From Gibbsiella quercinecans (lineage in GTDB: Bacteria > Pseudomonadota > Gammaproteobacteria > Enterobacterales > Enterobacteriaceae), in assembly GCF_002291425.1 (NCBI RefSeq), contig NZ_CP014136.1, positions 1 to 64,000 of the forward strand: a DNA stretch of 64,000 bases, written 5' to 3'. Positions 30,572 through 39,640 of the stretch are shown piece by piece. The notes beneath the pieces were generated by a model, which was not told the DNA's origin, did no database searches, and worked only from the letters and a program-made list of their open reading frames with translations. The position numbers and the translations under genes were made by a program. Position 1 is the first letter of the stretch, and the number at the start of each line of letters is the position of its first letter.

Positions 30572-32506
30572 ATGAACATATTTGACCACTACCGCCAGCG
30601 CTACGAAGCTGCCAAGGACGAAGAGTTCACACTGCAGGAGTTTCTTGCCATCTGCCGGCAAGATCGCAGTGCATATGCCAATGCGGCGGAACGCCTGCTC
30701 ATGGCTATCGGTGAACCAGTCATGGTAGACACCGCACTTGACTCGCGCATGTCGCGCTTGTTCTCCAACCGCGTGATTGCACGCTATCCGGCATTTGAAG
30801 AATTCTACGGCATGGAAGAGGCCATCGAACAGATTGTCTCCTACCTGAAACATGCCGCTCAAGGGCTGGAAGAGAAGAAACAAATCCTTTACCTGCTGGG
30901 CCCGGTGGGCGGCGGTAAATCATCCCTGGCGGAACGCCTGAAGGCGCTAATGCAGCGCGTTCCCATCTATACCCTGAGCGCCAACGGTGAGCGCAGCCCG
31001 GTCAACGATCACCCGCTGTGCCTATTCAACCCACAGGAAGATGCCAATATTCTGGAAAAAGAATACAACATCCCCAAACGCTATCTCGGCACGATCATGT
31101 CCCCTTGGGCAGCCAAACGCCTGCATGAGTTTGGCGGCGATATCACCAAGTTCAAGGTGGTGAAGGTGCGCCCTTCCATCCTGGAACAAATTGCCATCGC
31201 CAAGACCGAGCCGGGCGACGAAAACAACCAGGATATCTCTGCGTTGGTGGGTAAAGTGGATATCCGCAAGCTGGAAAACCACGCCCAGAACGATCCGGAT
31301 GCCTATGGCTACTCCGGCGCCCTGTGCCGCGCCAACCAGGGGATCATGGAATTCGTGGAAATGTTCAAAGCCCCGATCAAAGTGCTGCACCCCCTGCTGA
31401 CCGCTACGCAGGAAGGCAACTACAACGGGACTGAAGGCATCTCTGCCCTGCCGTTCAACGGTATTATCCTGGCGCACTCCAATGAATCGGAGTGGGTAAC
31501 CTTCCGTAACAACAAAAACAACGAGGCGTTCCTTGACCGCGTTTACATCGTCAAGGTGCCTTACTGCCTGCGGGTGTCGGAAGAAATCAAAATCTACGAC
31601 AAGTTGCTGGATCACAGTGAGCTGGCTCATGCTCCTTGCGCCCCTGGCACGTTGGAAACGCTGGCGCGCTTTACCACGCTTTCACGGCTGAAAGAGCCGG
31701 AAAATTCGAGCATCTACTCGAAGATGCGCGTCTATGACGGCGAAAGCCTGAAAGACACCGATCCCAAAGCCAAGTCCTACCAGGAATACCGCGACTACGC
31801 CGGGGTTGATGAGGGGATGAACGGCCTTTCCACCCGTTTTGCCTTCAAAATCCTTTCCCGGGTGTTTAACTTCGATCACACCGAAGTAGCGGCCAACCCG
31901 GTGCACCTGTTCTACGTACTGGAACAGCAGATCGAACGAGAACAGTTCCCACAGGATGTGGCGGAAAAATACCTGGAATTTCTGAAAGGCTATCTGATCC
32001 CGAAATACGCCGAGTTTATCGGCAAAGAGATCCAGACCGCCTACCTGGAATCCTACTCCGAGTATGGCCAGAACATATTTGATCGCTATGTGACTTACGC
32101 TGACTTCTGGATCCAGGATCAGGAGTACCGTGATCCGGATACCGGGCAACTGTTCGATCGTGAATCCCTCAACGCTGAATTGGAGAAAATTGAGAAGCCG
32201 GCGGGGATCAGTAATCCAAAAGATTTCCGCAACGAAATCGTCAACTTTGTGCTGCGCGCTCGCGCGAATAACAATGGCCGCAACCCGAACTGGACCAGCT
32301 ACGAGAAGCTGCGCACGGTCATCGAGAAGAAAATGTTCTCGAACACCGAGGAGTTGCTGCCGGTCATTTCCTTTAATGCTAAGACCTCAACGGATGAGCA
32401 GAAGAAACACGACGATTTCGTCGATCGTATGATGGAAAAAGGCTATACCCGCAAACAGGTCCGCTTGCTGTGCGAATGGTACCTGCGGGTGAGAAAATCT
32501 TCATAA
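30572..32506 (+). CDS. yeaG: PrkA-family serine protein kinase YeaG
   Basis: A 644-residue cytoplasmic kinase of the PrkA family, identical in length to E. coli YeaG, which acts in nitrogen starvation and stress. It combines an AAA-type ATPase part with Walker A GPVGGGKSS (110-118) and a C-terminal kinase-like PrkA domain. AAGGACGG lies before the ATG. yeaH follows after 66 bases. Together with ycgB (SpoVR family, present in this window) this forms the widely co-occurring PrkA-YeaH-SpoVR set. Confidence 0.97.
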   Translation: MNIFDHYRQRYEAAKDEEFTLQEFLAICRQDRSAYANAAERLLMAIGEPVMVDTALDSRMSRLFSNRVIARYPAFEEFYGMEEAIEQIVSYLKHAAQGLEEKKQILYLLGPVGGGKSSLAERLKALMQRVPIYTLSANGERSPVNDHPLCLFNPQEDANILEKEYNIPKRYLGTIMSPWAAKRLHEFGGDITKFKVVKVRPSILEQIAIAKTEPGDENNQDISALVGKVDIRKLENHAQNDPDAYGYSGALCRANQGIMEFVEMFKAPIKVLHPLLTATQEGNYNGTEGISALPFNGIILAHSNESEWVTFRNNKNNEAFLDRVYIVKVPYCLRVSEEIKIYDKLLDHSELAHAPCAPGTLETLARFTTLSRLKEPENSSIYSKMRVYDGESLKDTDPKAKSYQEYRDYAGVDEGMNGLSTRFAFKILSRVFNFDHTEVAANPVHLFYVLEQQIEREQFPQDVAEKYLEFLKGYLIPKYAEFIGKEIQTAYLESYSEYGQNIFDRYVTYADFWIQDQEYRDPDTGQLFDRESLNAELEKIEKPAGISNPKDFRNEIVNFVLRARANNNGRNPNWTSYEKLRTVIEKKMFSNTEELLPVISFNAKTSTDEQKKHDDFVDRMMEKGYTRKQVRLLCEWYLRVRKSS

Positions 32507-32572
32507 TGCCGGCTACGCAGCGGCGGAATGAAGTGGCCTGGGAGGAAGTTGGCAACGTTGTTTGGGGGAAGT

Positions 32573-33841
32573 ATGGCGTATTTTATTGATCGTCGGCTTA
32601 ACGGTAAAAATAAGAGCATGGTGAACCGCCAGCGCTTCTTACGCCGCTACAAGTCGCAAATCAAACAGTCGATTGCCGAAGCCATCAACAAGCGTTCGGT
32701 CACCGACGTAGACAGTGGGGAGTCCGTCTCGATCCCTACTGGCGATATCAACGAACCGATGTTCCATCAGGGCCGCGGTGGCACACGCCACCGCGTTCAT
32801 CCCGGCAACGATCACTTCGTGCAAAACGATCGCGTGGAGCGCCCGCAAGGGGGTGCGGGCGGCGGCAGTGGCCAGGGCAACGCGGGGCAAGACGGCGAAG
32901 GCCAGGACGAGTTCGTGTTCCAAATCTCCAAGGACGAGTATCTTGATCTGCTGTTCGAAGATCTGGCGCTGCCTAACCTGAAAAAGAACCAGTACAAGCA
33001 GTTGACGGAGTTTAAAACCCACCGTGCCGGCTACACCGCCAACGGCGTGCCGGCCAATATCAGCGTGGTGCGTTCGCTACAGAACTCTCTGGCGCGGCGC
33101 ACAGCCATGACTGCCGGCAAACGGCGCGCACTGCATGAGCTTGAAGATAGCCTTGCGCAGTTGGAAAGCACCGAACCGGTGCAACTGTTGGAGGAGGAAC
33201 GCCTGCGCAAGGAAATTGCCGAACTGCGCAAGAAGATCGAAAGAGTGCCGTTTATCGATACCTTCGATTTGCGCTACAAAAACTTCGAGCGGCGCCCGGA
33301 GCCTTCCAGCCAGGCGGTCATGTTTTGCCTGATGGACGTTTCAGGTTCGATGGATCAGGCCACCAAGGATATGGCCAAACGTTTTTATATCCTGCTCTAT
33401 TTGTTCCTGAGCCGGACCTACAAGAACGTTGACGTAGTGTATATCCGCCACCATACCCAGGCAAAAGAGGTTGATGAACAAGAGTTTTTCTACTCGCAGG
33501 AAACCGGCGGCACGATCGTCTCCAGCGCGCTGAAGCTCATGAACGAGGTGGTTGAAGAGCGTTACGATCCTGCCCAATGGAACATTTATGCGGCACAGGC
33601 CTCGGATGGCGATAACTGGGCCGATGACTCACCGCTGTGTCACGAACTGCTGGCGAAGAAAATCCTGCCAATGGTGCGCTACTACAGCTATATAGAAATT
33701 ACCCGCCGGGCACATCAAACCCTGTGGCGGGAGTATGAAGATCTGCAAAGCAAGTTTGAAAACTTCGCCATGCAGCATATTCGCGAGCCTGACGATATTT
33801 ACCCGGTCTTCCGCGAGCTTTTTCGCAAGCAGACTGTGTGA
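32573..33841 (+). CDS. yeaH: UPF0229 vWA-domain protein YeaH
   Basis: A 422-residue protein of the YeaH/YhbH family. The N-terminus [27 protein letters not shown] is conserved; a glycine-rich low-complexity segment (residues about 85-110) follows; the C-terminal half is a von Willebrand A-type domain with the metal site MDVSGSMD. Function unknown, but always next to the PrkA kinase. The start at 32573 follows GGGGGAAGT and matches the family; the frame is open 15 codons upstream. A terminator lies just after the stop. Confidence 0.95.
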   Translation: MAYFIDRRLNGKNKSMVNRQRFLRRYKSQIKQSIAEAINKRSVTDVDSGESVSIPTGDINEPMFHQGRGGTRHRVHPGNDHFVQNDRVERPQGGAGGGSGQGNAGQDGEGQDEFVFQISKDEYLDLLFEDLALPNLKKNQYKQLTEFKTHRAGYTANGVPANISVVRSLQNSLARRTAMTAGKRRALHELEDSLAQLESTEPVQLLEEERLRKEIAELRKKIERVPFIDTFDLRYKNFERRPEPSSQAVMFCLMDVSGSMDQATKDMAKRFYILLYLFLSRTYKNVDVVYIRHHTQAKEVDEQEFFYSQETGGTIVSSALKLMNEVVEERYDPAQWNIYAAQASDGDNWADDSPLCHELLAKKILPMVRYYSYIEITRRAHQTLWREYEDLQSKFENFAMQHIREPDDIYPVFRELFRKQTV

Positions 33842-33863
33842 AGTTTATATTTGACCAATAAAA

Positions 33864-33899
33864 ACAGTCAGTTAACCTCGGTTTTCTGGCTGTTTTTTT
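33864..33899 (+). terminator. Terminator of yeaGH
   Basis: ACAGTCAG / CTGGCTGT stem (one G-T pair), then seven T. It marks the end of the core block; foreign sequence starts soon after. Confidence 0.85.
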
Positions 33900-34230
33900 A
33901 TGTTTTTGAGTGATATTGAAGATCCTTATTGATCAATAAGTTGCGTTGAGTTTTGGGGAACAAATCCGCCCTTCATTTTTGTATCAGCCACCACACAACA
34001 AATGATGAAAATTGTCATTTGCCTTTTGTTCCTGCCACGCCGAAGATACTGGTTATGCATACAGCATCACTGTGTGCTTCTACCGGTTTTTGTCTTAAAA
34101 CACCGTAATGGGAGAGGCAGTTGTAAGTGTTTAGATCCTTACAACTAAACTTTATGTGGGCATTTTGCTCAAGGTGAAGTGCCGTTCAATTCGACATCGA
34201 TCTTCTGTAATGCTAACGACGAGGTAATGT
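33900..34230. other. Left flank of accessory region, no gene
   Basis: About 330 A+T-rich bases between the yeaGH terminator and the tailspike gene. It holds a LexA-like box (listed separately). I see no coding sequence. The ribosome site for the tailspike gene is GAGGTAA. Confidence 0.5.
34049..34064. promoter_or_regulatory. Candidate LexA (SOS) box before the tailspike gene
   Basis: CTGGTTATGCATACAG has the CTG-N10-CAG frame and 12 of 16 bases of the LexA consensus. It differs by two bases from the E. coli dinI operator (read in reverse). dinI-like genes often neighbour prophage tail genes. It lies about 170 bases before the tailspike gene; no dinI gene is present here. Confidence 0.5.
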
Positions 34231-36330
34231 ATGGCCACGACGGATTCACAACAGGCGACGCAAACATCAACAGCATCTGAGGGAAGTATAACGGGTAATG
34301 ACACCTTCTCCGCAGGCGCAACCCTGACGTCACAACTGAACTTCATTTCTGACGGTATGAACTTTTACTACTGGACTGGAGCCTTTGATAAAGTAGTCCC
34401 CGCAGGTTCCACGCCAGATGACACAGGAGGGGTTGGAGACGGAGCCTGGAAGCTTGCGGGTGATGCTGCAATTCGTACAGACCTCGGTTCAAGCGAAGGT
34501 CAATTACTGATCGGGGCACCGGCAAATATTGAGGCTTTGAGGGAGATTTTAACGATTGGTACTGGTCGCATTACTACCAGAGGGGCATTGTCAGCTGGAG
34601 ATGGTGGTAGCGGTACATGGATATTCGAAAGTTCTGATTTATCCATGGAAATATCCTCATATCCAAGACTTTTTATTGCGCCGGTTTACGCCCCCACAGG
34701 GGCCTCGGGGGCATGGCGCCTTGATATTTCTGATTTAACACGACCGTCAGAACCTGCGGACACGACTGATGCTAATGCAATGACAGCATATTATCTTCAG
34801 ATGGGTCAATATAACGCTGTGGTTTTCACTAGGCAGGCGGCGGAGGCAGCTGCATTTAATAAAGAAGTTCTTGACCAGATTGTTTTATGGGCAAACAGTC
34901 AGTATCTGATATATCTCCCACCACTTCCTATTTATATTACATACCTTCGTTATGATGGTATCGTTCCAAAATTTAAAGGCAGTTTCGGAACGAATAGAAA
35001 TAATGGAACTATGTTTCTTACCACGGATGCTTTAAGCACTGAACCTGTGATTAAAGTGACATCATCGACTGACTCAGAACAAAGCAGGCTCAACGGTTTA
35101 TTCATGGAGGATATATTCACCGCCTCAATGGATTTCTTTTCTGTTCCGAACTATGACACATTTACAGATAACCGTTCATCGCGAACTTGCTATGATTTTA
35201 ATTTTTCAGGGGGGCAAATCCATCTTGACAGGCTTTATGCAGGTGGATTTTTACGCGGGATGATAAACAACGAGCTGTGGGATGGTTATATTGGCGAGGT
35301 ACGATTAATGTACTGCTCTGACCCAAGTGGAACGGCCCCAGCGGCATTTATTGGAACTAAAAATGCTGACAACACAAACAACTTGCAGATTGACCATTTG
35401 CATATTGAGTTTTCGCCGTACAGTCTGGAAACAGGATTTTGCGAACATGTCACATTTAATGTTGTGAAGTGTGAAAGCTGGAGGAAGCTCGATGCAACAA
35501 ACTACGTTGTAAAAATTCAAGCTGAAGCCACAAAAGTCAAAATCAACTCACTCCATGTTACGACACAGAACTCAACCAAAACGCATGCAATTTTTGACGC
35601 TGGTCAGTTCACGGAGATAGATACACTCTGGTGTACCGGTGGCCAGAGCGCAGATTATCCCTATGCGGGTATCCATTGGTACTACGGTGTGTCAGCCAAC
35701 AACAACTCCAAGAAGGTCATTAAAAATGCTCACATGAACCGGATGTATGCCGCCGATGGAACAGACCCATCTGACTATTCTGTTATCCTGGCGAACTACC
35801 AGCGATTTGACGGCACACTTCGACTGTCAGACACCTATGAAACATTATTGGGTACAATCACCAACGTAAACACCGGATTAATTGCTGTTGGAACGCAGTG
35901 TATAGTTTCTGATGTGCATTTGATTGTTGGTTCAGGCTATAAGTCTGCCGGGCCTGTATTCTATTTTAAAGGTGACGGATCTGATATAAAGAACGTTACA
36001 ATGACTGCAGGCAACGTAATATATCGACTGGCCGGAGGGGTGAGATTTAATAACCGTATAGGAACATTTGGCTCGCAGTTCCAAAGCACAAGCAGTGGGA
36101 CTATTTATGCCTATGGGAAACGCGTTGTATTTCTTTCGACAGCCACTGCGGTTTCTCAAATTTACGGTATGGTTGGCGATGAAACCATTATTATATCTAA
36201 TGCCACTGGCAGCACACTGGTATATGACTCCAGTAAAATTGTAACCACAAGCGGCTCGACGGTCACAATGACAAGAGGTTTACCATACAAATTTATTATG
36301 ACAGCAAACGGCACTGCCGTTCAAATGTAA
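34231..36330 (+). CDS. Phage tailspike/tail-fibre protein, orphan
   Basis: A 699-residue protein. The N-terminal about 90 residues (ATLTSQLNFISDGMNFYYW, then TPDDTGGVGDGAWKLAGDAAIR) are the conserved particle-binding head of enterobacterial tailspikes, including the TGG-GAW motif. The rest is rich in G, T, S and beta-strand patterns, as in right-handed beta-helix spikes that cleave surface polysaccharide. No catalytic residues can be assigned. It is distinctly A+T-richer than the core. No tail genes lie beside it; it points away from the phage remnants that follow. It may be a leftover, or a retained gene modifying surface sugars or used by another phage. Confidence 0.85.
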   Translation: MATTDSQQATQTSTASEGSITGNDTFSAGATLTSQLNFISDGMNFYYWTGAFDKVVPAGSTPDDTGGVGDGAWKLAGDAAIRTDLGSSEGQLLIGAPANIEALREILTIGTGRITTRGALSAGDGGSGTWIFESSDLSMEISSYPRLFIAPVYAPTGASGAWRLDISDLTRPSEPADTTDANAMTAYYLQMGQYNAVVFTRQAAEAAAFNKEVLDQIVLWANSQYLIYLPPLPIYITYLRYDGIVPKFKGSFGTNRNNGTMFLTTDALSTEPVIKVTSSTDSEQSRLNGLFMEDIFTASMDFFSVPNYDTFTDNRSSRTCYDFNFSGGQIHLDRLYAGGFLRGMINNELWDGYIGEVRLMYCSDPSGTAPAAFIGTKNADNTNNLQIDHLHIEFSPYSLETGFCEHVTFNVVKCESWRKLDATNYVVKIQAEATKVKINSLHVTTQNSTKTHAIFDAGQFTEIDTLWCTGGQSADYPYAGIHWYYGVSANNNSKKVIKNAHMNRMYAADGTDPSDYSVILANYQRFDGTLRLSDTYETLLGTITNVNTGLIAVGTQCIVSDVHLIVGSGYKSAGPVFYFKGDGSDIKNVTMTAGNVIYRLAGGVRFNNRIGTFGSQFQSTSSGTIYAYGKRVVFLSTATAVSQIYGMVGDETIIISNATGSTLVYDSSKIVTTSGSTVTMTRGLPYKFIMTANGTAVQM

Positions 36331-36387
36331 TAGGTTAATATGTCATTCACCATTATACAAATTATCTTGTAACCTATTATTTATTGG

Positions 36388-36567
36388 TCATTTTGATGGT
36401 GTAGCTATTTTGATATGTGTGCATTTAGGTATACAAGCGAAAGGTATGTGAGACGGAGGGCTAGGGATTTCGCGAGCCGGTTGGGGTTCTTTATCGTTAA
36501 ATTTTCGTTTGCCCGGATTGCCAGTTACCACTTTGAGATGGGTCGGTTTCGGGCGTCGTCCTGCCAT
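36388..36567 (-). pseudogene. Truncated phage small terminase subunit (P27 family)
   Basis: The first about 45 codons read MAGRRPKPTHLKVVTGNPGK and continue with KEPQPAREIPSPPSH, the standard start of P27-family small terminases. After SHI the sequence becomes unrelated and stops at 36388. So the 5' end of the gene is joined to foreign DNA, and the rest of terS, terL and the head genes are gone. GGGAGGTTCCG precedes the ATG. It lies after the HNH remnant in the same direction, the normal phage order. Confidence 0.85.
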
Positions 36568-36736
36568 CGGAACCTCCCAGGAAAAAACTTTTCATTTCGC
36601 GGTTGTGCACAAAAATGGAGGCGGGAGGTCATTTGGGGCCAGCCCCCTGAACTTTCTACCCGCCCCACGCAAATGGCAATCATTATCATTAATGACAGCA
36701 CTTCAATGGCGCGATAGATGCAAATGACAACCATTA

Positions 36737-37080
36737 TTACCTAAACCAATGCGATGACCTATCAAGGGGCAGCCCGTTAGCATCACAGCCAATGGCCGTC
36801 CCTCGCTTCTCCATCCTCTGCTTGGTTGAGTCGTGATGCTGCTTGCATAGCCCCTGCCAGTTGTCTCTATCCTAAAACAACTTTTGAGCTTTCGATATCG
36901 CAAGGTGATCACCTTACTTCAATGCGTCTTTAAGCTTGTGTGGCTCAATGTGGTCCACAACCACAGCGGCTTCTATGCGTCCTTGCTGCTGACACATAAC
37001 AACAGGGGGTGAGAACGTAGAAACAACAGCCTGGCCTTATCCCATCGGCTGCCGTATATGCGTGGCTCTTTCATTCTCAT
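36737..37080 (-). pseudogene. Broken phage HNH endonuclease
   Basis: Reading down from 37080, MRMKEPRIYGSRWDKARLLF begins a phage HNH nuclease. A one-base frameshift follows, and the frame then gives CQQQGRIEAAVVVDHIEPHK (HNH motif with DH). The same frame passes two stop codons and continues with DRDNWQGLCKQHHDSTKQRM and ends GLPLDRSSHWFR. HNH genes normally lie just before terS, as here. Function is lost. Confidence 0.87.
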
Positions 37081-37125
37081 CCTCAAAAAAATAGCCCACA
37101 CTCGTGGGACATTTGTACATTCAAT

Positions 37126-37148
37126 AAAAAACCCGCACTTGGCGGGTT
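37126..37148 (-). terminator. Minus-strand terminator in prophage remnant
   Basis: ACCCGC / GCGGGT stem followed, on the minus strand, by a T-run. A nearly identical element lies after yagU at 40778-40802. Confidence 0.65.
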
Positions 37149-37151
37149 CTG

Positions 37152-37370
37152 TTAACTCTTGCCGTTGTCTTCGGCCATCTTCTGATAGATTGGGTCGTTG
37201 GCCTTTGGCATCGTCTCACTGACCTTCCGGTAATGAATCAACCGATCACGGAAGTATTCACGCAGATGCTCAGGTTGTTCTGCCTCTACCTACGCCGGCA
37301 CGACCGGCATGTTCATGCGCTCTTTGTACGCCACGCCGCTGGCCGCCAAGTCAACGTTGACCTTGTCCAT
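37152..37370 (-). pseudogene. Small prophage protein with in-frame stop
   Basis: From the ATG at 37370 the frame reads [20 protein letters not shown], meets TAG at 37290-37292 after PVVPA, and goes on in frame with EQPEHLREYFRDRLIHYRKV to a final stop at 37152, 72 codons in all. The composition and position among lysis and terminase genes suggest a small lambdoid prophage gene. I do not recognise a function. The stop codon means it is probably inactive. Confidence 0.55.
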
Positions 37371-37536
37371 CTCTTCTTTTGGTTAATGCCTTAGCAATCT
37401 GCATCGGGACGAGCAACAGCACGACAGGCCTACATACACGCTTTCTGAAAGTAGTTGGTCTACACGCTGTACTCTTTGTGCGAAATACTCCTAAAATCTA
37501 ATGATTAATGCGATTCTCACCAGAGAAGGTTAAAAT

Positions 37537-38103
37537 ATGAGCGAGGTGAAAAGCGATGAACGCTATCCCGGACAAGGAATTGCCCTTTCATATGCTATGG
37601 GATGGTTTGATGTTGAACGCAACAAACGTTGGATAACGGCTTCTTTTGGCATGATGAAATTTAATCAATGGGCAATGATTACGGTTCAAGGATTAGGCTC
37701 CCTTGATGCAAAACTAATTAAAGATGATGAAGGAATTGTTTCAACTGGGCACCCAAAAAATCCGTTCCAAGATTTAGGAGAGCATATTTTTATTTCTCAA
37801 CTTTGGGTCATGGGAACTTACGAGTTAATACGGACAATGAGCCAAGATGCGCGTGAAGAATCCTCTCAGCTAAGGCCTTACTTGCGAGAGATTAATGCAC
37901 TTAAAAACAAGATAAATAGACTAAGAATTCCATTGGCAAAAATGGAGGCATCAGAGAGAAATCGTGATGACAGTCCAATCTCGATGCCTGGATATAACAC
38001 TGCAGATGGTATTTCATGGCAATTAAACCATGATTTTTGGATTACAAGAAAAGAATTATCTGATGAGACATTAACTTTACTAGAGCTAATATCAAAAAAC
38101 TAA
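37537..38103 (+). CDS. Hypothetical protein, possible prophage moron
   Basis: An intact 188-residue frame with AGAAGG before the ATG. It is A+T-rich, soluble in appearance (no membrane segment or signal peptide), and contains a tryptophan-rich first half (GWFDVERNKRWITASF, FNQWAMITVQGLG) and a charged helical second half. I recognise no family. It lies on the opposite strand between the lysis genes and the HNH/terminase remnants, the place where lambdoid phages carry extra genes (such as bor in lambda). It is the only undamaged gene in this part, which may mean selection for its function. Confidence 0.7.
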   Translation: MSEVKSDERYPGQGIALSYAMGWFDVERNKRWITASFGMMKFNQWAMITVQGLGSLDAKLIKDDEGIVSTGHPKNPFQDLGEHIFISQLWVMGTYELIRTMSQDAREESSQLRPYLREINALKNKINRLRIPLAKMEASERNRDDSPISMPGYNTADGISWQLNHDFWITRKELSDETLTLLELISKN

Positions 38104-38239
38104 AATGACAATTTCAGATATTTAAATATACTGATAAGTTAGAAAGAAATAAGCTTTAAACCTTACCACACCGCTGGTGAGCCATAAGTTAATCCTGCAA
38201 AAGATATTCCATAATCGAGGACGGTATGCCTTACCTTGG

Positions 38240-38500
38240 TTAATTGTTTTGAGTTGGCCAATGATTGTTTTTGCTCTTGACCGGGGTAACATTTGGGTAG
38301 TTCGTCAGCACTGATTTGTTGTGCCCCAGAATGTCGCGTTTGGTCAGTTTGTCCAGCACATCCATATCGTGGTCGGTCAGGTAGATAATCCACACCCAAT
38401 CACACGCGGTATCGATGACCTCAGGTTTTGCGGGTAAAGTTTTCGCACAGCTCCCGATCAACATCGTCATCAGGCATATGGCTAACAGTCTGCTGTACAT
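38240..38500 (-). CDS. Rz1-like outer-membrane spanin lipoprotein
   Basis: An 86-residue lipoprotein with signal MYSRLLAICLMTMLIGSC (lipobox IGSC, cysteine 18). The rest has the o-spanin pattern IIYLTDHDMDVLDKLTKRDILGHN, similar to Rz1 proteins. Its first third overlaps the end of the Rz frame in another reading frame, the usual nested spanin arrangement. With a damaged Rz partner it is probably non-functional in lysis. Confidence 0.75.
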   Translation of the reverse strand: MYSRLLAICLMTMLIGSCAKTLPAKPEVIDTACDWVWIIYLTDHDMDVLDKLTKRDILGHNKSVLTNYPNVTPVKSKNNHWPTQNN

Positions 38501-38690
38501 CGCAGGCCCCTTTCGTTACTTCCGCTTTACGTTCTGCTGCAACGGCAATGGCAGCAGCACTATCTTCAGTGCGCTGCTGTTCGGCCTTTGCTTCCGCTTT
38601 ACTAGTACCACGAGCATGGCCGATGCCGAATGCACCAGCAATAGCCCCTAGAATGACAACCACAAGCCCGGCGATAATTTATAAGCTCAT
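38421..38690 (-). pseudogene. Rz-like inner-membrane spanin with nonsense codon
   Basis: The ATG at 38690 overlaps the upstream holin stop (ATGA) and should start MSL-x-IIAGLVVVILGAIAG, one membrane helix followed by an alanine/glutamate-rich helical region (KAEAKAEQQRTEDSAAAIA). Codon 4 is TAA (38679-38681). A GTG a few codons later could restart translation within the membrane helix. The family is the i-spanin Rz. The partner o-spanin overlaps the 3' end. Confidence 0.7.
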
Positions 38691-39034
38691 TGTGGCGACT
38701 CCTTCAGCTTGTCAGCCTTCTCTTTAAGCTTTGGTTGCCTGACGTACTGAGAGAGGACGGCCAGTACCACCAGCGCAGGACTAAGCATCGCTACGATATT
38801 TGGTGGCAAGATACTTTTGATATCCGGCGGCAATATCGTCCAGGCATGCAAAGCGGCATCCGGAAACGACTGTGCCCAGCCCCCAATCAGCGCGCCAGCA
38901 ATTCCCAGTTTTACAGACCACGTTTTAAAAAGCAGGCGGGCATGAGTAACAAACTCCAGCCGGGTGTATTTGCGTAGCAGCAACAGAACCAGAACAGCCA
39001 CCAGCGTCAGCAGGATGAAAATCAGAATCTTCAT
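38687..39034 (-). CDS. Prophage holin-like membrane protein
   Basis: A 115-residue protein with an N-terminal helix (MKILIFILLTLVAVLVLLLLRK), a second near KLGIAGALIGGWAQSFP and a third near NIVAMLSPALVVLAVLSQYVR, ending in a charged tail. This is the layout of a phage holin located between endolysin and spanin genes. Its ATG overlaps by ATGA the stop of a short upstream frame. Intact. Confidence 0.72.
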   Translation of the reverse strand: MKILIFILLTLVAVLVLLLLRKYTRLEFVTHARLLFKTWSVKLGIAGALIGGWAQSFPDAALHAWTILPPDIKSILPPNIVAMLSPALVVLAVLSQYVRQPKLKEKADKLKESPQ

Positions 39035-39185
39035 AGCACGCGCTCCTTAACCCAACCGTAGAGAAAGTCCTCGTTCGCCTCGCGTCCTTCAGCCAGTTCG
39101 AGATATCTGGCGCCCTGGCTGCAATTCAGCGCTCTCAGTAGAACCTGCTCGCCTTCTATTTCCCACGGGCAGAAAGGTATCCCTT
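39031..39185 (-). other. Possible short frame overlapping lysozyme end
   Basis: In a second frame over the 3' end of the lysozyme gene, an open stretch reads EQVLLRALNCSQGARYLELA and REANEDFLYGWVKERVL before stopping at the holin ATG (ATGA overlap). The tight overlap with the holin suggests a real small phage gene, but no ATG, GTG or TTG start is visible in the open part. Low confidence. Confidence 0.35.
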
Positions 39186-39637
39186 CAGTGCGGCAATAGT
39201 TCGGGGACCAATAGCACCGTCCGCTATAAGATCAGGATAAAGTTTCCCACGCATATTGAGAGCTGTTAGCCAGCGCTGGGAAAACTTGCTTGCGACGCTG
39301 GGCCCCATGTTCACGCCAGTGTCGCAAAGCTCGTCCGCCAGAACTGTTGACAAATTCGCCACCTGGTCGAAGCAAGGGCCGGACCAGTAGTCGTTAAGCA
39401 GGATTTGTTTTGCAGTTTCCCGCGGAAGGTTTCGCATATCGCCGGTATATCCATGCGCACGAGCGGTGGTCTGTGTGATGCCCCTGCGGGTCGGCCCGCC
39501 TTTGTCCGAAGGGTGATCAACATAACCACCTTCTTTTCCGAGGATGCCCTCGATGACTTGATCTGCTGTTGCGATGATTACGCCTTGTTAGTGTCGCTGC
39601 CTATACCAGCCGCCTTTTCAAATTGATCTTGTGTCAT
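39156..39637 (-). pseudogene. Phage lysozyme (glycosyl hydrolase 108 type), start lost
   Basis: The 3' part from ATG 39437 (93 codons) is intact, but the catalytic motif lies upstream in the same frame: GILGKEGGYVDHPSDKGG, then GITQTTARAHGYTGDM. This frame is open only to about 39587 and has no start codon there; the place where one is expected has ATC overlapping the stop of a 19-codon frame starting MTQDQFEKAAGI at 39637. So a start mutation or small rearrangement removed translation of the catalytic glutamate. The C-terminus has the peptidoglycan-binding-like end DLIADGAIGPRTIAALKGY. Confidence 0.75.
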
Positions 39638-39640
39638 GGA

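Noticed and set aside
38163..38651. Plus-strand frames and other minus-strand frames over the spanin genes
   Set aside because: The nested Rz/Rz1 frames explain the coding signal; the others have no start context.
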